Assembly: GCF_040147005.1 (NCBI RefSeq)
Contig: NZ_JAMSHO010000001.1
Location: forward strand, 3,472,001-3,536,000
Source of the DNA: Halomonas sp. H10-9-1
GTDB taxonomy: Bacteria; Pseudomonadota; Gammaproteobacteria; Pseudomonadales; Halomonadaceae
Reading direction: 5' to 3'
DNA length: 64,000 bases
The notes under the pieces are model-generated. The model saw only the letters and a program-made list of their open reading frames with translations. It ran no database searches and was not told the origin of the DNA. Made by a program: the position numbers and the translations under genes. Below are positions 50,592-61,712 of this stretch, piece by piece (position 1 is the stretch's first letter; each line of letters begins with the position of its first letter).

Positions 50592-51749
50592 ATGACCACA
50601 CCCGTCTATCTAGACTATGCCGCCACCACTCCCGTCGACCCCAGGGTCGCCGAGCTGATGGCGCGCCACCTGACCCTCGACGGCATCTTCGCCAACCCCG
50701 CCTCACGCAGCCATATGCTGGGTTGGCAGGCCGAGCAGGCGGTGGAGAACGCCCGCCGCCAGGTCGCCGACCTGATCGGCGCCGACCCACGCGAGATCGT
50801 CTGGACCAGCGGCGCCACCGAGGCCAACAACCTGGCCCTGACCGGCTTCCTGCGCGCCAATCGCCACCGCGGCCGCCACCTGGTCACCTCGGTGGTCGAG
50901 CACAAGGCGGTGGTCGATACCGCCGGGGCGCTCGAGAACGAAGGCTTCGAGGTCACCTGGCTGACCCCCGACCGCGAGGGCCGCATCACGCCCGAGCAGC
51001 TGCGCGAGGCACTGCGCGAGGATACCGTGCTGGTGTCGCTGATGGCGGTGAACAACGAGCTGGGCGCGATCCACGACCTGGCGGGGCTGGCCGAGGCGGC
51101 CCACGCCGGCGGCGCCGCCTTCCACGTCGACGCCGCCCAGGCGGTGGGTCGACTCGACCTCGACGTGAACCGGCTGGGGATCGACCTGATGTCGCTCTCC
51201 GGCCACAAGGCCTACGGTCCCAAGGGGGTCGGTGCGCTCTACGTCAGGCGCCACCCCGATATCCGCCTCGAGGCGCTGATCCACGGCGGCGGCCACGAGC
51301 GCGGCATGCGCTCCGGCACCCTGCCCACCCACCAGATCGTGGGCATGGGCGAGGCCTTCGCCCTGGCCGGCGCCGAGGGAGCCGCCGACCAGGCACGCAT
51401 CGCGACGCTGCGCGACCGCCTGCTCGACGGCCTGGCCGACCTCGACGGCATCCATCGCAATACCGCGCTGGAGGTGGCCGTCCCCAACATCCTCAACCTG
51501 GCCTTCGCGGGCGTGGAGGGCGAGTCGCTGCTGATGGCGCTGCGCGATATCGCCCTCTCCACCGGCTCGGCCTGCAACTCGGCCAGCGTCGAGCCATCCT
51601 ATGTATTGAAGGGCATCGGCCTGCCCCGGGCGCTGGCACTGGCCTCGCTGCGGTTCAGCTTCGGACGCTTCACCACCGAGGCCGACATCGACCGGGCCAT
51701 CGACGCCCTGCGCCACGCCCTGAGCGGCCTGCGCCGCCAGGCCCACTGA
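50592..51749 (+). CDS. iscS: Cysteine desulfurase IscS
   Basis: 385 residues, about 19 fewer than E. coli IscS (404), the loss being at the C-terminus. PLP lysine in SLSGHKAYGPKGVGAL, catalytic Cys in STGSACNSASVEPSY. MTTPVYLDYAATTPVDPR at the start. Releases sulfur for Fe-S and thio-tRNA. The E. coli C-terminal tail contacts IscU; its shortening fits the absence of iscU here (inference). Confidence 0.94.
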   Translation: MTTPVYLDYAATTPVDPRVAELMARHLTLDGIFANPASRSHMLGWQAEQAVENARRQVADLIGADPREIVWTSGATEANNLALTGFLRANRHRGRHLVTSVVEHKAVVDTAGALENEGFEVTWLTPDREGRITPEQLREALREDTVLVSLMAVNNELGAIHDLAGLAEAAHAGGAAFHVDAAQAVGRLDLDVNRLGIDLMSLSGHKAYGPKGVGALYVRRHPDIRLEALIHGGGHERGMRSGTLPTHQIVGMGEAFALAGAEGAADQARIATLRDRLLDGLADLDGIHRNTALEVAVPNILNLAFAGVEGESLLMALRDIALSTGSACNSASVEPSYVLKGIGLPRALALASLRFSFGRFTTEADIDRAIDALRHALSGLRRQAH

Positions 51750-51804
51750 CGCGTTGCAACAGACGCACCCCCTGCAACAGCCAGCTACCCACAGGAGAGA
51801 GACC

Positions 51805-52131
51805 ATGGCGCATCTCACCATTACCGACGCCGCCGCCGAGCAGATCCGCCGGGTACTCGACGAGCGCGGCCAGGGCCTTGGCCTGCGCGTCTCGGTCAAG
51901 CCCAGCGGCTGCTCCGGCTACAGCTACGTGCTCGACTTCGCCGACGAGGCGGCCAACGACGACACCTGCTTTGAGGAGCGCGGGGTCAAGGTCTTCGTCG
52001 CGCCCGACGCCCTGGAGATGCTCGACGGCAGCGAGGTCGACTACGTCAACGAGGGACTCAACCGCTACTTCCGCTTCAACAACCCCAACGTCAAGGATGA
52101 GTGCGGCTGCGGTGAGAGCTTCACCGTCTAG
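51805..52131 (+). CDS. iscA: Iron-sulfur assembly protein IscA
   Basis: 108 residues. A-type carrier: MAHLTITDAAAEQIRR, cysteines in KPSGCSGYSY and ECGCGESFTV (C...C-x-C). GGAGAG upstream. Directly after iscS, where iscU is usual; iscU, hscB, hscA and fdx are absent, and ndk follows. Confidence 0.95.
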   Translation: MAHLTITDAAAEQIRRVLDERGQGLGLRVSVKPSGCSGYSYVLDFADEAANDDTCFEERGVKVFVAPDALEMLDGSEVDYVNEGLNRYFRFNNPNVKDECGCGESFTV

Positions 52132-52184
52132 GCCTGCCGCGGAAACGGCCTCGGCCGACGGCGACCGTCCATACACGGCGACGA

Positions 52185-52214
52185 TTGTTCAACGCCGCCC
52201 CGGGACGCTATAAT
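52185..52214 (+). promoter_or_regulatory. Candidate ndk promoter
   Basis: TTGTTC, 18-bp spacer, TATAAT, giving a leader of about 140 bases before ndk. A good -10 box in a GC-rich setting. Confidence 0.65.
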
Positions 52215-52357
52215 CCCCGCCCAGTCGGCGTACCGCCGAACCATCGGACGCCGAGCCGCATTACCCGATTCGCCGCGTCGCCCCGGCTTCCCGCAAGCTC
52301 GAGGGCGGCGCGGCGCACTCCTTCAACACCCCATCATCCCTTACTGGAGACACGCCC

Positions 52358-52780
<423 letters not shown>

Positions 52781-52783
<3 letters not shown>

Positions 52784-52832
52784 TTTCGGCCCGCGCTGAT
52801 TTCGGCCCGCGCTGATTTCGGCCCGCGCTGAT
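52781..52832. repeat. 16-bp tandem repeat at the ndk stop codon
   Basis: TGATTTCGGCCCGCGC repeated at 52781, 52797 and 52813, with a partial fourth (TGAT) at 52829. The first TGA is the ndk stop, so each unit brings another stop. Confidence 0.88.
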
Positions 52833-52895
52833 CGAGGCTCCTGGCGGGGCCCTGTCCCCGCCTCCCCTCCTCCCTTCCCCGACCCGCTGACCGCC

Positions 52896-54023
52896 ATGAC
52901 CGCTGACACCGCACCCCAGAAGACCAACCTGCTCGGCATGTCTCGCCAGGAGATGGAAGCCTTCTTCCTCTCCATCGGCGAGAAGAAATTCCGTGCCGCC
53001 CAGGTGATGAAGTGGATTCACCACGAGGGCTGTGACGACTTCGCGGCCATGACCAACCTCGCCAAGGCGCTGCGCGCCAGGCTCGCCGAAGTGGCCGAGA
53101 TTCGCGGCCCCAGCGTGGTCTATGAGGGCTCGTCGAGCGACGGCACCCGCAAGTGGGTGCTCGAGGTGGAAGACGGCAGCTACGTGGAGACGGTGCTGAT
53201 CCCCGCCGACAACGGCAAGCGGCGCACCCTGTGCGTCTCTTCCCAGGTGGGCTGCTCGCTGGACTGCAGCTTCTGCTCCACCGGCAAGCAGGGCTTCCAG
53301 CGCAATCTCACCGCCGCCGAGATCATCGGCCAGGTGTGGGTCGCCCAGCGCAGCGTGGGGCCACGCCGCGACACCGCCAACCGCCCGGTCACCAACGTGG
53401 TGATGATGGGCATGGGCGAGCCGCTGCTGAACTACGACAACGTCGTGCCGGCCATGAAGCTGATGCTCGACGACGACGGTTACGGCCTCTCCAAGCGCCG
53501 CGTCACGCTCTCCACCTCCGGCGTGGTACCGATGCTCGACAAGCTCGGCGACGAGCTCGACGTGAGCCTGGCCATCTCGCTGCATGCCGCCAACGACGAG
53601 CTGCGCAACGAGCTGGTGCCGCTCAACCGCAAGTACAACATCCGCTGCCTGCTGGATGCCTGCCAGCGCTATCTGGCCAAGTGCGACGACACCCGCATGG
53701 TCACCATCGAATACACGGTGATCAAGGGCGTCAACGACCAGCAGGAGCACGCCCGTCAACTCGCCGAGCTGCTGCGCGAGCTGCCGTGCAAGATCAACCT
53801 GATCCCCTTCAACCCCTTCCCCCACTCGGGCTACGAGACCCCGTCACGCAACCAGGTGGTGCGCTTCCAGCAGTGGCTCTATGAGCTGGGCTACACCGCG
53901 CCGATCCGCTCTCCCCGGGGCGATGATATCGACGCCGCCTGTGGCCAGCTGGTCGGCCGGGTGAAGGACCGTACCCGCCGGCACGAGCGCTATATCAAGT
54001 CGATCCAGATCGATGCCGACTGA
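52896..54023 (+). CDS. rlmN: 23S rRNA/tRNA adenine-C2 methyltransferase RlmN
   Basis: 375 residues. Radical-SAM motif [15 protein letters not shown] (C-x3-C-x2-C). SAM/substrate strand [15 protein letters not shown]. The late Cys in ACGQLV (near 347) is the resolving Cys. Methylates A2503 of 23S rRNA and A37 of tRNAs. Conserved ndk-rlmN-pilW order. Confidence 0.96.
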   Translation: MTADTAPQKTNLLGMSRQEMEAFFLSIGEKKFRAAQVMKWIHHEGCDDFAAMTNLAKALRARLAEVAEIRGPSVVYEGSSSDGTRKWVLEVEDGSYVETVLIPADNGKRRTLCVSSQVGCSLDCSFCSTGKQGFQRNLTAAEIIGQVWVAQRSVGPRRDTANRPVTNVVMMGMGEPLLNYDNVVPAMKLMLDDDGYGLSKRRVTLSTSGVVPMLDKLGDELDVSLAISLHAANDELRNELVPLNRKYNIRCLLDACQRYLAKCDDTRMVTIEYTVIKGVNDQQEHARQLAELLRELPCKINLIPFNPFPHSGYETPSRNQVVRFQQWLYELGYTAPIRSPRGDDIDAACGQLVGRVKDRTRRHERYIKSIQIDAD

Positions 54024-54142
54024 AGGGAGCCCACCTTGACTTCAACCGGGCACAACGCTTTGATGGGCAAGCCCTGCCTCCCCTCGGCTTCCGTCAGCCC
54101 GCGGCACGCCGCAGGGAGCCCGTCGACCCTCGGGAGGAGTTC

Positions 54143-54892
54143 ATGACACGCCGCTCACGTCTGCCCGCAAGCTCGCTGCTGCCCATGGCCGCCCTGCTGG
54201 GCAGCATGTGGCTGGCCGGCTGTGCCACCCAGCCCCAGGACATCGCCGGCGGCGGCAACGAGGCCGGCCCGGCCGACGCCTACACCCAGCTCGGCGTTGC
54301 CTACCTGGAGCGCAACAACCTGCGCCGCGCCATGGGCGCCCTGGACCGGGCCCTGGAGATCGCCCCCGACGACCCCGAGGCGCTGCAGGCCATGGCCATG
54401 GTCTACCAGCGCCAGGGGGAGGATAGCCTGGCCGACGAGACCTTCCGCCGGGCACTGGCGGCGGACGCCGACTTCACCCGAGCGCGCAACAACTATGCGG
54501 CCTTTCTCTACGCCCGGGGTCGCGTGCGCGAGGCCTGCGAGCAGCTCGAACGGGCCTCGACGGATGCCCAGTACCCCAATCGTGCCCAGCTGTTCGCCAA
54601 CCTCGGCCAGTGCCATCGCGAGCTGGGGGAGGTGCAGGAGGCACGCCGCAATCTGCAGCGCGCCCAGGAGATCGATCCGCGTGCGCCGCGCAGCTACTTC
54701 ACCCTGGCCGAGCTGGAGTACGCCGACAACAACCTGGCCCAGGCGCGAGCACAGGTCGAGGCCTTCATGCGCCTGGCCGGGCCCCAGCCGGAGGCCCTGA
54801 GGCTGGCCGGCGACATCGCCAGGGCCCAGGGCGACAGCGCCACTGCCGCCTTCTACACCCAACAGCTGGAGGGGCGTGGCACCACGCCCTGA
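54143..54892 (+). CDS. pilW: Type IV pilus biogenesis lipoprotein PilW/PilF
   Basis: 249 residues. Lipobox SMWLAGC (Cys about 28). Then six TPR-like repeats, e.g. AYTQLGVAYLERNNLRRAM and LANLGQCHRELGEVQEARRN. Outer-membrane lipoprotein needed for secretin assembly. Position after rlmN and before rodZ is the usual one. Confidence 0.93.
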   Translation: MTRRSRLPASSLLPMAALLGSMWLAGCATQPQDIAGGGNEAGPADAYTQLGVAYLERNNLRRAMGALDRALEIAPDDPEALQAMAMVYQRQGEDSLADETFRRALAADADFTRARNNYAAFLYARGRVREACEQLERASTDAQYPNRAQLFANLGQCHRELGEVQEARRNLQRAQEIDPRAPRSYFTLAELEYADNNLAQARAQVEAFMRLAGPQPEALRLAGDIARAQGDSATAAFYTQQLEGRGTTP

Positions 54893-54922
54893 CCCGAGAA
54901 CACCACCGAAGGATGCGCCGCC

Positions 54923-55900
54923 ATGAGCGACACCCACGAACCGGACCTGCACGCCGATGCCATGGCCTCGCCCGGCGAGCAGCTGAGGCTTGAACGCGAG
55001 AATCAGGGCCTCTCCGTCTCCGAGGTGGCCGGCGCGCTCAACCTGAGGCCGGCGGTGGTCCGCGGCCTGGAGGAGGACAGCTACGAGGAGGTGCCGATCG
55101 CCACCTACCGGCGTGGCTACCTGCGCGCCTATGCGCACCTGCTGGGCATCGACGACACCCCGGTGTTGGCGGCCTATCGCGCCCGCTTCGGCAGCCAGGA
55201 TGCCGCCCAGCGCAAGGTCACGCCGGTCCAGATCAGCAAACCACCCTCGAGCCTGGGCGCCTGGCTGTTCCGCCTGGTGTCGCTGCTGGTGCTGGCCGGC
55301 CTGATCGGCCTGACCCTGATGTGGTGGCAGAGCCGCGGCGGCGGCGAGCCACCGAGCATCGGCGAGAGCGACCCGGTCTCCGTCGACCATCTCGATGGCT
55401 CCGCCAGCGTGACCGAGCCCGCCCCCGCCACCGTCAGTGACGAGCCGGAGAGCCTGCCACCGCTGCCCGAGGAGGTGACCGAGCCGGCGGTCGCCGAGGC
55501 CGCAGAGGAAGGCAGCGATGCGCTCGACGCCGACCTCGCCGAGGATAATCCCGCGGAGGGCGTTACCGCCGGGCAGAGTGGCGAGGCCACCGACGCCGAG
55601 CAGCAGGCCCGCAACGAGGCTCCCGCGGCCACCGAGCCGGCCGCGGCGCAGGATGCCGCCGGCCGCCTGGCATTTACCTTCAATGAACAGTCATGGACCG
55701 AGGTCTTCGACGCCAGCAACCAGCGTGTCTTCGTCGGCCTGCAGGAACCCGGCACCACGGCCAGCGTCGAAGGTGAGCCGCCCTTCCGCCTGACCGTGGG
55801 CAACGCCACCGGCGTCGAGCTGCTCTGGCAAGGCGAGCCCGTGGACCTCCCGGCGCGCGCCGGGGCCAACAACGTCGCCCGCTTCACCCTGGGAGAATGA
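54923..55900 (+). CDS. rodZ: Cell-shape protein RodZ
   Basis: 325 residues. N-terminal Cro-type HTH ([20 protein letters not shown], about 13-90), one membrane helix ([20 protein letters not shown], about 112-131), a long acidic Ala/Glu/Pro periplasmic linker, and a C-terminal DUF4115 domain ([20 protein letters not shown], about 250-325). Links MreB to the wall. Precedes ispG. Confidence 0.93.
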   Translation: MSDTHEPDLHADAMASPGEQLRLERENQGLSVSEVAGALNLRPAVVRGLEEDSYEEVPIATYRRGYLRAYAHLLGIDDTPVLAAYRARFGSQDAAQRKVTPVQISKPPSSLGAWLFRLVSLLVLAGLIGLTLMWWQSRGGGEPPSIGESDPVSVDHLDGSASVTEPAPATVSDEPESLPPLPEEVTEPAVAEAAEEGSDALDADLAEDNPAEGVTAGQSGEATDAEQQARNEAPAATEPAAAQDAAGRLAFTFNEQSWTEVFDASNQRVFVGLQEPGTTASVEGEPPFRLTVGNATGVELLWQGEPVDLPARAGANNVARFTLGE

Positions 55901-55910
55901 TTCCGCCATC

Positions 55911-57026
55911 ATGCACGCACAATCCCCCATCGTTCGTCGCAAGTCGCGCCAGATCCACGTCGGCAGGGTAGCCGTCGGGGGCGACGCCCCCATCTCGGTG
56001 CAGAGCATGACCAACACCGACACCCTGGACGTGGCCGCCACCGTGGCGCAGATCCGCCAGCTCGAGGCCGCCGGCGCCGATATCGTTCGTGTCTCTGTCC
56101 CCGACATGGAGGCCGCCGAGGCCTTCGGCCGCATCAAGCGCCAGGTCGAGGTGCCGCTGGTCGCCGATATCCACTTCGACTACAAGATCGCCCTGCGCGT
56201 CGCCGAGCTCGGCGTCGACTGCCTGCGCATCAACCCCGGCAATATCGGCAAGGAAGAGCGCGTGCGCGCGGTGGTCTCCGCCGCCCGTGACAACGGCATC
56301 CCGATCCGCATCGGCGTCAACGCCGGCTCGCTGGAGAAGGACCTGCAGAAGAAGTACGGCGAGCCCACCCCGGCGGCCCTGGTGGAGTCGGCCATGCGCC
56401 ATATCGACCACCTCGACCGCCTCGACTTCCCCGACTTCAAGGTCAGCGTCAAGGCCTCCGACGTGTTCATGGCGGTGGCCGCCTATCGCGACCTGGCCAC
56501 GCGCATCGAGCAGCCGCTGCACCTCGGCATCACCGAGGCGGGCGGGCTGCGCTCGGGCACCGTCAAGTCCTCGATTGGCCTGGGCATGCTGCTGATGGAC
56601 GGCATCGGCGACACCATCCGCGTATCGCTGGCCGCCGACCCCGTCGAGGAGATCAAGGTCGGCTTCGACATGCTCAAGAGCCTGCGCCTGCGCGCCAAGG
56701 GCATCAACTTCATCGCCTGCCCCAGCTGCTCGCGCCAGAATTTCGATGTCATCGGCACCATGAATGTCCTGGAGGAGCGCCTCGAGGACATCATGACGCC
56801 ACTCGATGTCTCGGTGATCGGCTGCGTGGTCAACGGACCCGGCGAAGCCAAGGAGACCGATATCGGCCTCACCGGCGGCTCCCCGGCCAACCTCGTCTAC
56901 ATCGATGGCAAGCCGGCCTCCAAGCTACGCAACGACCACCTGGTCGACGACCTCGAGCGGTTGATCCGCGACAAGGTGCGTGAGAAGGAGCAGGCCGAAC
57001 AGGACGTGATCGCCCGCGACGCCTGA
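55911..57026 (+). CDS. ispG: 4-hydroxy-3-methylbut-2-en-1-yl diphosphate synthase
   Basis: 371 residues. Three cluster cysteines: [11 protein letters not shown] (two) and [14 protein letters not shown] (one), so a [4Fe-4S] enzyme. N-terminal TIM barrel with [16 protein letters not shown]. Next-to-last step of the MEP isoprenoid route. Starts ten bases after the rodZ stop. Confidence 0.96.
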   Translation: MHAQSPIVRRKSRQIHVGRVAVGGDAPISVQSMTNTDTLDVAATVAQIRQLEAAGADIVRVSVPDMEAAEAFGRIKRQVEVPLVADIHFDYKIALRVAELGVDCLRINPGNIGKEERVRAVVSAARDNGIPIRIGVNAGSLEKDLQKKYGEPTPAALVESAMRHIDHLDRLDFPDFKVSVKASDVFMAVAAYRDLATRIEQPLHLGITEAGGLRSGTVKSSIGLGMLLMDGIGDTIRVSLAADPVEEIKVGFDMLKSLRLRAKGINFIACPSCSRQNFDVIGTMNVLEERLEDIMTPLDVSVIGCVVNGPGEAKETDIGLTGGSPANLVYIDGKPASKLRNDHLVDDLERLIRDKVREKEQAEQDVIARDA

Positions 57027-57054
57027 GTCGCCGGTACCCATCAAGGAGCCACCG

Positions 57055-58365
57055 TTGAGCAAGCCCCAAGCAAGTCAGAAAGCACCCGGCAAGAAGATCC
57101 AGGCCATCCGCGGCATGAACGACCTGCTGCCGGAGCAGTCGCCCCTGTGGCAGTACTTCGAGGGCAAGGTCCGCAGCCTGATGGCCCGCTACGGCTACGC
57201 CGAGATCCGCACCCCCATCGTCGAGCAGACCGCACTGTTCGCCCGCTCCATCGGCGAGGTCACCGATATCGTCGAGAAGGAGATGTATACCTTCGAGGAC
57301 CGCAACGGGGACAGCCTGACCCTGCGCCCCGAGGGTACGGCGAGCTGCGTACGCGCCGCCATGGAGCACGGCCTGCTGCACAACCAGACCCAGCGCCTCT
57401 GGTACCAGGGCCCGATGTTCCGCCACGAGCGTCCCCAGAAGGGCCGCTACCGCCAGTTCCACCAGGTGGGCGTTGAGAGCTTCGGCCTCGAGGGGCCGGA
57501 TATCGACGCCGAGGTGATCCTGCTCTCGGCCCGCCTGTGGCGCGAACTGGGGCTGATGGAGCACGTCACCCTGGAGCTCAACTCCCTGGGCTCATCCGCG
57601 GCGCGGGCCGCCTATCGCGACACCCTGGTGGCCTACTTCGAGCAGCATCACGAGTTGCTGGATGAAGACTCCCGGCGCCGCCTCACCAGCAACCCGCTGC
57701 GCATCCTCGACTCCAAGAACCCCGAGATGGCCGAGATGCTGGCCGGCGCACCGCGCCTGCTCGACCACCTGGACGATGACTCCCGGGAGCACTTCGAGGC
57801 ACTCTGCGCGCTGCTCGATGCCGCCGGCATCGACTACGTGATCAACCCCCGCCTGGTGCGCGGCCTGGACTACTACGGCCGCACCGTCTTCGAATGGACC
57901 ACCACGGCGCTGGGCAGCCAGGGCACGGTGTGTGCCGGCGGCCGCTACGACGGCCTGGTGGAGCAACTGGGCGGCAAGCCGACCCCGGCGGTGGGCTTCG
58001 CCATGGGCATCGAGCGCCTGGTGCTGCTGCTCGAGACCCTGGAGCTGATCCCCGATACGGCCCGCGGCGAGCTCGACCTCTATGTACTGCCCATGGACGA
58101 CGCTTCCGCCGGCACTGCCCTGCAGCTGGTCGAGTGGCTGCGCGGCGAGTTGCCCGAGCTGCGCGCCCAGCTGCACTGTGGCGGCGGCAGCTTCAAGAGC
58201 CGCATCAAGAAGGCCGACCGCAGCGGCGCCCGCCTGGCCCTGCTGCTGGGCGAGGACGAGCTCGCGCGCGGCACCGCAACCCTGAAGTTCCTGCGTGAAG
58301 AGCGTGACCAGCGCAGCCTGGCTCGGGACGCACTGGTCGACGAGCTGCACGAACTGCTGGCCTGA
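57055..58365 (+). CDS. hisS: Histidyl-tRNA synthetase (TTG start)
   Basis: 436 residues. The TTG at 57055 has AAGGAG seven bases upstream. The first ATG (MNDLLPEQ) would lose the KIQAIRG part of the conserved start. Motif 2 [16 protein letters not shown], His-binding [15 protein letters not shown], motif 3 [10 protein letters not shown], and a C-terminal anticodon domain. A rare start codon may lower its expression. Confidence 0.95.
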   Translation: MSKPQASQKAPGKKIQAIRGMNDLLPEQSPLWQYFEGKVRSLMARYGYAEIRTPIVEQTALFARSIGEVTDIVEKEMYTFEDRNGDSLTLRPEGTASCVRAAMEHGLLHNQTQRLWYQGPMFRHERPQKGRYRQFHQVGVESFGLEGPDIDAEVILLSARLWRELGLMEHVTLELNSLGSSAARAAYRDTLVAYFEQHHELLDEDSRRRLTSNPLRILDSKNPEMAEMLAGAPRLLDHLDDDSREHFEALCALLDAAGIDYVINPRLVRGLDYYGRTVFEWTTTALGSQGTVCAGGRYDGLVEQLGGKPTPAVGFAMGIERLVLLLETLELIPDTARGELDLYVLPMDDASAGTALQLVEWLRGELPELRAQLHCGGGSFKSRIKKADRSGARLALLLGEDELARGTATLKFLREERDQRSLARDALVDELHELLA

Positions 58366-58397
58366 AGGCCCACACGAGACACACAAGGAGACCGCCC

Positions 58398-59093
58398 GTG
58401 GCGGAGCTGAGAACCGAGGAAGAACAGGTCGAGGCGCTCAAGCGCTGGTGGAAGGAGAACGGCCTCTCGCTGATCGCCGGCGTGGTCATCGCCGGAGCCG
58501 GCGTCCTGGGCTGGAACGCCTGGCAGAGCTACCAGGAGAACCAGGCCACCGCCGCCTCGATGCGCTACCAGCAGCTGATCAACCTGACCGCCGGCAACGC
58601 CCTCGATGAGGCGCAGCTGCCCGAGGCCCGTGCCCTGGTGGACGAAATCGTCGACGCGCACGGCAAGACCCTATACGCCGACCTGGCACGCCTGGTGGAT
58701 GCCCGCCTGGCGGTCGCCCAGGGCGACCTCGCCGGGGCGCGAGAGCGCCTGCAGTCCCTGGCTGACGCCGGTGCGGACGACTATGTCGCCGGCCTGGCGC
58801 GGCTGCGCCTGGCCCGCCTGCTGGTCGCCGACGGCGACGCCGAGGCGGCACTGACCGCCCTGGAGAGCGGCGTCCCCGAGGCACTGGCCGCCCAGCGCGC
58901 CGAGGTGCGCGGTGATGCCTATCACGCCCTCGAGCGGCGCGAAGAGGCCGCCACGGCCTGGCGTGAGGCGCTGGCTCTGGCCGAGGCCAACGACCAGCCG
59001 CTGTATGGCGTTCAGCTCAAGCTCGACAGCTCGGGCCTTGAAAGCTCGGAGCTCGAAAATTCAGGCATTGCCAACCGGGGACTGGACTCATGA
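58398..59093 (+). CDS. yfgM: YfgM-type periplasmic chaperone
   Basis: 231 residues, GTG start with AAGGAG. N-terminal cytoplasmic segment EEEQVEALKRWWKENG, one membrane helix (GLSLIAGVVIAGAGVLGWNAW, written in part), then TPR-like helices. The tail has a Ser/Leu/Glu repeat (SSGLESSELENSG). Associates with SecYEG/PpiD. Overlaps bamB by four bases, the usual order. Confidence 0.9.
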   Translation: MAELRTEEEQVEALKRWWKENGLSLIAGVVIAGAGVLGWNAWQSYQENQATAASMRYQQLINLTAGNALDEAQLPEARALVDEIVDAHGKTLYADLARLVDARLAVAQGDLAGARERLQSLADAGADDYVAGLARLRLARLLVADGDAEAALTALESGVPEALAAQRAEVRGDAYHALERREEAATAWREALALAEANDQPLYGVQLKLDSSGLESSELENSGIANRGLDS

Positions 59094-60238
59094 AACCGAC
59101 CCTCCTGATCGCCGCCCTGGCGGGCCTGACCCTGATCGCAGGCTGCGCCGGAAACAAGGTGGAGCCCCAGTATCCGCCCACCGAGCTCGCTGACTTCGCG
59201 GCGAGCGCCGAACTCGCCAGCGCCTGGCGCGAGGGTGCCGGCGACGGCCTGGGACGCGCCGTCTATCCCATCGCCCCGACCCGCGACGGCGGAGCCCTGT
59301 TCGCCGCCGACCACCGCGGCGAGCTGTTCGCCTTCGACGCGGACGATGGCGACACCCGCTGGGAGGTGGACCTCGCGGTGCCGGTCTCCAGCGCCCTCAC
59401 CGCGGTGGCCGGGGACATCTACCTCGGCACCCGTAACGGCGAGGTGCTGGCGGTGAGCCAGCGCGATGGCAGCGTGCGCTGGCGTGCCCGGGTGCCCAGC
59501 GAGGTGCTGGCCGCCCCCCAGCCCAACCAGCAGCTGCTGATCGTGCAGAGCGTCGACGGCACCATCTCCGCCCTGGACCGCGCCAGCGGCGCTGAGCGCT
59601 GGAGCTATCAGGCCAGCCTCCCCTCGCTGACCCTGCGCGGCACCGGCACCCCCATGACCATCGACCCGGTGACCTTCGCCGGCTTCGCCAACGGCCGCCT
59701 GGTAGCCCTGGACAATCGCAGCGGCCAGCCGCTGTGGGAGCGACGCATCGCCGTGGCCCAGGGGCGCAGCGATATCGAGCGCCTGGTGGACCTCGCCGGC
59801 CAGCCGCTACTGACCCCCGACGGTCGCCTCTTCGTGACCAGCTACAACGGCCGCCTGGTGGCCCTGGAAGCGCTCCGCGGCGAGCCCCTGTGGGCCCGCG
59901 AACTCTCCAGCTACCACACGCCCCTGATGGTGGGTGACGCCCTGTTCGTGGTCGAGGAGTCGGGGCGCATCCTGGCCCTGGCCGCCGACAGCGGCGACGA
60001 GGTATGGCGCAACAGCGACCTGGAAGGCCGCCGGCCTACCTCGCCGGCCTTCGCCGACGGCAAGCTGGTGTTCGGCGACTTCGAGGGCTACCTGCACCTG
60101 ATCGACGCGCGCAGCGGCGAGATGGTCGGTCGCGAGCACATCGACGGCTCCGGGATCGGCGTGCGCCCGGTCACCGATGGCAACCGCATTCATGTGCTGG
60201 CCAATGACGGCACCCTCGAGACCCTGGATATCCGATGA
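59090..60238 (+). CDS. bamB: Outer-membrane assembly lipoprotein BamB
   Basis: 382 residues. Lipobox LTLIAGC (Cys about 19) and an eight-bladed PQQ-like propeller with repeated W-x-x-x units, e.g. [17 protein letters not shown] and [15 protein letters not shown]. Part of the BAM complex that inserts outer-membrane barrels. Overlaps yfgM and der by four bases each. Confidence 0.95.
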   Translation: MKPTLLIAALAGLTLIAGCAGNKVEPQYPPTELADFAASAELASAWREGAGDGLGRAVYPIAPTRDGGALFAADHRGELFAFDADDGDTRWEVDLAVPVSSALTAVAGDIYLGTRNGEVLAVSQRDGSVRWRARVPSEVLAAPQPNQQLLIVQSVDGTISALDRASGAERWSYQASLPSLTLRGTGTPMTIDPVTFAGFANGRLVALDNRSGQPLWERRIAVAQGRSDIERLVDLAGQPLLTPDGRLFVTSYNGRLVALEALRGEPLWARELSSYHTPLMVGDALFVVEESGRILALAADSGDEVWRNSDLEGRRPTSPAFADGKLVFGDFEGYLHLIDARSGEMVGREHIDGSGIGVRPVTDGNRIHVLANDGTLETLDIR

Positions 60239-61638
60239 CACCCGTGATCGCCCTGGTCGGCCGCCCCAATGTGGGCAAGTCGACCCTGTTCAACCGCCTG
60301 ACTCGCACCCGCGATGCCCTGGTGGCCGACTTCCCGGGCCTGACCCGTGACCGCAAGTACGGCAACGGCATGCTCGGCGGCAAGGCCTACACGGTGATCG
60401 ACACCGGCGGCATCAGCGGTGACGAGGCGGGCATCGATGCCGCCATGGCCGAACAGTCGCTGGCCGCCATCGACGAGGCCGACATCGTGCTGTTCCTGGT
60501 CGACGCCCGGGCCGGCCTCAACGTCGCCGACGAGGCCATCGCCAACCACCTGCGGGTCAACCAGAAGAAGACCTGGCTCGTCGTCAACAAGACCGATGGG
60601 CTCGATGAGGACAGCGCCACCGCCGAATTCTGGGAGCTGGGGCTGGGCGCACCACACCCCATCGCCGCCGCCCATGGCCGCAACGTCACCACGCTGATCG
60701 ACGAGGTGCTCGCCCCCTTCCCGGAGCGCGACGAGAGCATCCCGGCGGACACCGGCACCAAGGGCATCCGCATCGGCGTCATCGGCCGCCCCAACGTCGG
60801 CAAGTCGACCCTGGTCAACCGCCTGCTCGGCGAGGAGCGCGTGGTGGTCTTCGACGAGGCGGGCACCACCCGTGACGCCATCGAGATTCCCTTCGAGCGC
60901 CGCGGCAAGCCCTACGTACTGGTGGATACCGCCGGGGTACGGCGCCGCAAGAGCGTGCGAGAGTCTTACGAGAAGTTCTCGATCATCAAGACCCTGGAGG
61001 CGATCAAGGAGTGCCATGTCGCCATCATGGTGCTGGATGCCCGCACTGGGCTGGTGGAGCAGGACCTGCATCTGCTCGACTACGTGCTGACCACCGGCCG
61101 CGCCCTGGTGCTGGCGGTGAACAAGTGGGATGGCCTGGAGAGCGAGGCCAAGGAGAAGATGCGCGCCGAGATCAAGCGCCGCCTGGGCTTCGCCGACTAC
61201 GCCGACCTGCACTTCATCTCGGCGCTGCATGGCACCGGGGTGGGCGACCTCTACCCCTCGCTGGAGCGCGCCTTCGCCTCGGCCAACGCCCATTGGTCCA
61301 CCAACCGCCTGACCAGCATCCTCCAGGACGCGGTGGAATCGCACCAGCCGCCCCTGGTGCGCGGACGCCGCATCAAGCTGCGCATGGCCCACCAGGGCGG
61401 CAGCAACCCGCCGATCATCGTGGTCCACGGCAACCAGACCGCCGCGCTGCCCGAGGCCTATCACCGCTACCTGACCAACACCTTCCGCAAGGTGCTCAAG
61501 GTACGCGGCACGCCGATACGCTTCGAGTTCCGCTCCGGCAAGAACCCCTTCGACCCCATGGCCGACGCCAGCGACCGCGAGAAGGCCAAGAAGCGCGAGC
61601 TCTCGCGCACCAAGGAGGCGCGCAAGAGCCGCCGCTGA
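60235..61638 (+). CDS. der: Ribosome-assembly GTPase Der (EngA)
   Basis: 467 residues. Two GTPase domains: [14 protein letters not shown] (residues 8-21) and [15 protein letters not shown] (about 183-197), with NKTDGLD and NKWDGLE as the base motifs. A C-terminal KH-like domain and a basic tail ([16 protein letters not shown]). Acts in 50S assembly. Last gene of the string that begins at ndk. Confidence 0.96.
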   Translation: MTPVIALVGRPNVGKSTLFNRLTRTRDALVADFPGLTRDRKYGNGMLGGKAYTVIDTGGISGDEAGIDAAMAEQSLAAIDEADIVLFLVDARAGLNVADEAIANHLRVNQKKTWLVVNKTDGLDEDSATAEFWELGLGAPHPIAAAHGRNVTTLIDEVLAPFPERDESIPADTGTKGIRIGVIGRPNVGKSTLVNRLLGEERVVVFDEAGTTRDAIEIPFERRGKPYVLVDTAGVRRRKSVRESYEKFSIIKTLEAIKECHVAIMVLDARTGLVEQDLHLLDYVLTTGRALVLAVNKWDGLESEAKEKMRAEIKRRLGFADYADLHFISALHGTGVGDLYPSLERAFASANAHWSTNRLTSILQDAVESHQPPLVRGRRIKLRMAHQGGSNPPIIVVHGNQTAALPEAYHRYLTNTFRKVLKVRGTPIRFEFRSGKNPFDPMADASDREKAKKRELSRTKEARKSRR

Positions 61639-61712
61639 TCCTACTGCACCCGGCACGGCCGACAGCGCCCGACCCGCCTCGGTATCCCCGGGGCGGCGTC
61701 GTTTCGGCTCTC

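Noticed and set aside
50336..52213. 625-residue open frame on the plus strand
   Set aside because: Out-of-frame shadow across iscR, iscS and iscA; Arg/Pro-rich with no domain.
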